Part shown: positions 38,903-39,319 of the stretch, in pieces
Layout: the number at the start of each line of letters is the position of its first letter
Position numbering within the stretch: the first letter of the stretch is position 1
Assembly: GCA_016650365.1 (NCBI GenBank)
Contig: JAENVV010000103.1
Coordinates: 1 to 39,319 of the forward strand
Reading direction: 5' to 3'
Source: Acidimicrobiia bacterium
Lineage (GTDB): Bacteria; Actinomycetota; Acidimicrobiia; Spongiisociales; JAENVV01
DNA: 39,319 nucleotides
Position numbers and translations under genes: made by a program
Notes under the pieces: model-generated
Database searches by the model: none
The model's input: only the letters and a program-made list of their open reading frames with translations
Told to the model about the DNA's origin: nothing

Positions 38903-39319
38903 ATGCGCTTCATCGTTCGTGACGGTACCGATCCAATCGCCATAGCCGATTCAACAATGCTGGCTGCCATGGGAATGCCCGGCGGAGGTGTCTTTGCTGT
39001 CGGTAACAGCCACGTGCGGGTCAAGGCGGGCCGGGTCGGCGAATCATCAGCTCTGGCCGTTGGCGCCCTCGGCAGGGCCAACGGCGGTTTGACCCTCGGA
39101 TCGACCGTCGACGCCACGAGGGCGATCCTGGCGAGCGCCCAGGAAGTCTGGCTGTCTGAGCCGGTAGAGGCCGACCTGGTGCGTTCATTGCTGACCCATC
39201 CGGTGACGGTCGGCGACCAGCTGGACATCGACGGCCAGATGATCACGGTCGAAAAGGTCATCCCGCTGGATGCCGGGTTGATCAGCTCCAGTACCCGTTT
39301 CCAGGCCGGCGATGTCCAG
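38903..39319 (+). CDS. CDC48/VCP-like AAA ATPase, N-terminal part (runs off the window)
   Basis: An open frame of 139 codons from ATG 38903 to the window end, without a stop. The sequence starts MRFIVRDGTDPIAIADS and continues with short beta strands rich in Gly/Val. At about 70-125 it has LGSTVDATRAILASAQEVWLSEPV, then HPVTVGDQLDIDGQMITVEKV. This resembles the double-psi barrel and second subdomain of CDC48-type N-domains, in which a strand ending VTVGDxLxI precedes the AAA modules. The ATPase modules lie outside the window, so the assignment rests on a weak fold-level resemblance. The ribosome-binding site is not obvious. Confidence 0.55.
   Translation, partial: MRFIVRDGTDPIAIADSTMLAAMGMPGGGVFAVGNSHVRVKAGRVGESSALAVGALGRANGGLTLGSTVDATRAILASAQEVWLSEPVEADLVRSLLTHPVTVGDQLDIDGQMITVEKVIPLDAGLISSSTRFQAGDVQ

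Noticed and set aside
1-39319. tRNA, rRNA, CRISPR array, insertion sequence or phage genes
   Set aside because: Intergenic regions were read on both strands; no T-loop GGTTCGAATCC-like motif, repeat-spacer pattern, transposase or integrase motif was found.

Overview
The window is a gene-dense stretch of high-GC DNA, most likely from an actinobacterium. The split proton-pumping transhydrogenase, the DEDD exonuclease-UvrC-like fusion, the ECF sigma factor beside a membrane protein and frequent GTG starts all fit that group. An uncultured Acidimicrobiia-like lineage is possible, but I cannot place it firmly. No tRNA, rRNA, CRISPR array or insertion sequence was seen.

Layout. Positions 1-6000 hold the first codons of a tricorn-type protease, a HAD hydrolase, a USP/CBS protein, the pntA-pntAB-pntB transhydrogenase operon and two unknown genes. 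Positions 6043-16371 (minus strand) form a purine uptake and oxidation operon. In transcription order it encodes a BMP-family binding lipoprotein, a double ABC ATPase, two permeases, a cytidine-deaminase-fold guanine deaminase, a xanthine dehydrogenase FAD/2Fe-2S subunit, its molybdenum subunit and an 8-oxoguanine-deaminase-like amidohydrolase. Positions 16477-25790 (minus strand) form a second operon related to the yge/yqe/ygf cluster of E. coli and gut anaerobes. In transcription order it encodes an ATCase-like transcarbamylase, a YgeW-like transcarbamylase, carbamate kinase, an N-carbamoyl-D-amino-acid hydrolase-like nitrilase, an XdhD-type xanthine dehydrogenase, an SsnA-like amidohydrolase and a short YgfK-like Fe-S oxidoreductase. 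Positions 25914-33089 hold, mostly on the plus strand, a beta-ureidopropionase-like nitrilase, a YwiC-like membrane protein (minus), adenosine deaminase, a small selenoprotein, a YkoF-like protein, a DauR-like HTH protein, two fold-type-II PLP enzymes and a nitroreductase. The rest is general: a MenC-like enolase-superfamily enzyme, a membrane protein plus ECF sigma factor, a SpoU methyltransferase, the exonuclease-UvrC-like protein, a cupredoxin lipoprotein and the start of a CDC48-like protein.

How it may work (inference). Purines are imported and deaminated, then oxidised to urate. No uricase or allantoin gene is visible. The second operon instead suggests reductive or hydrolytic ring opening to ureido compounds. 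Nitrilase-family decarbamoylases or transcarbamylases would then remove the ureido groups, carbamate kinase would recover ATP, and the PLP enzymes would finish the amino-acid skeleton.

The strongest unannotated signal is at 28810-29103. This is a 97-codon gene with an in-frame TGA at codon 30, sitting in a SECIS-like hairpin whose GGTC loop core matches the one in E. coli fdhF. Other oddities are an adenosine deaminase whose only well-placed start codon is ATC, an SsnA-like gene with an in-frame TAA after 12 codons, and a perfect 16-bp hairpin inside a membrane-protein gene.
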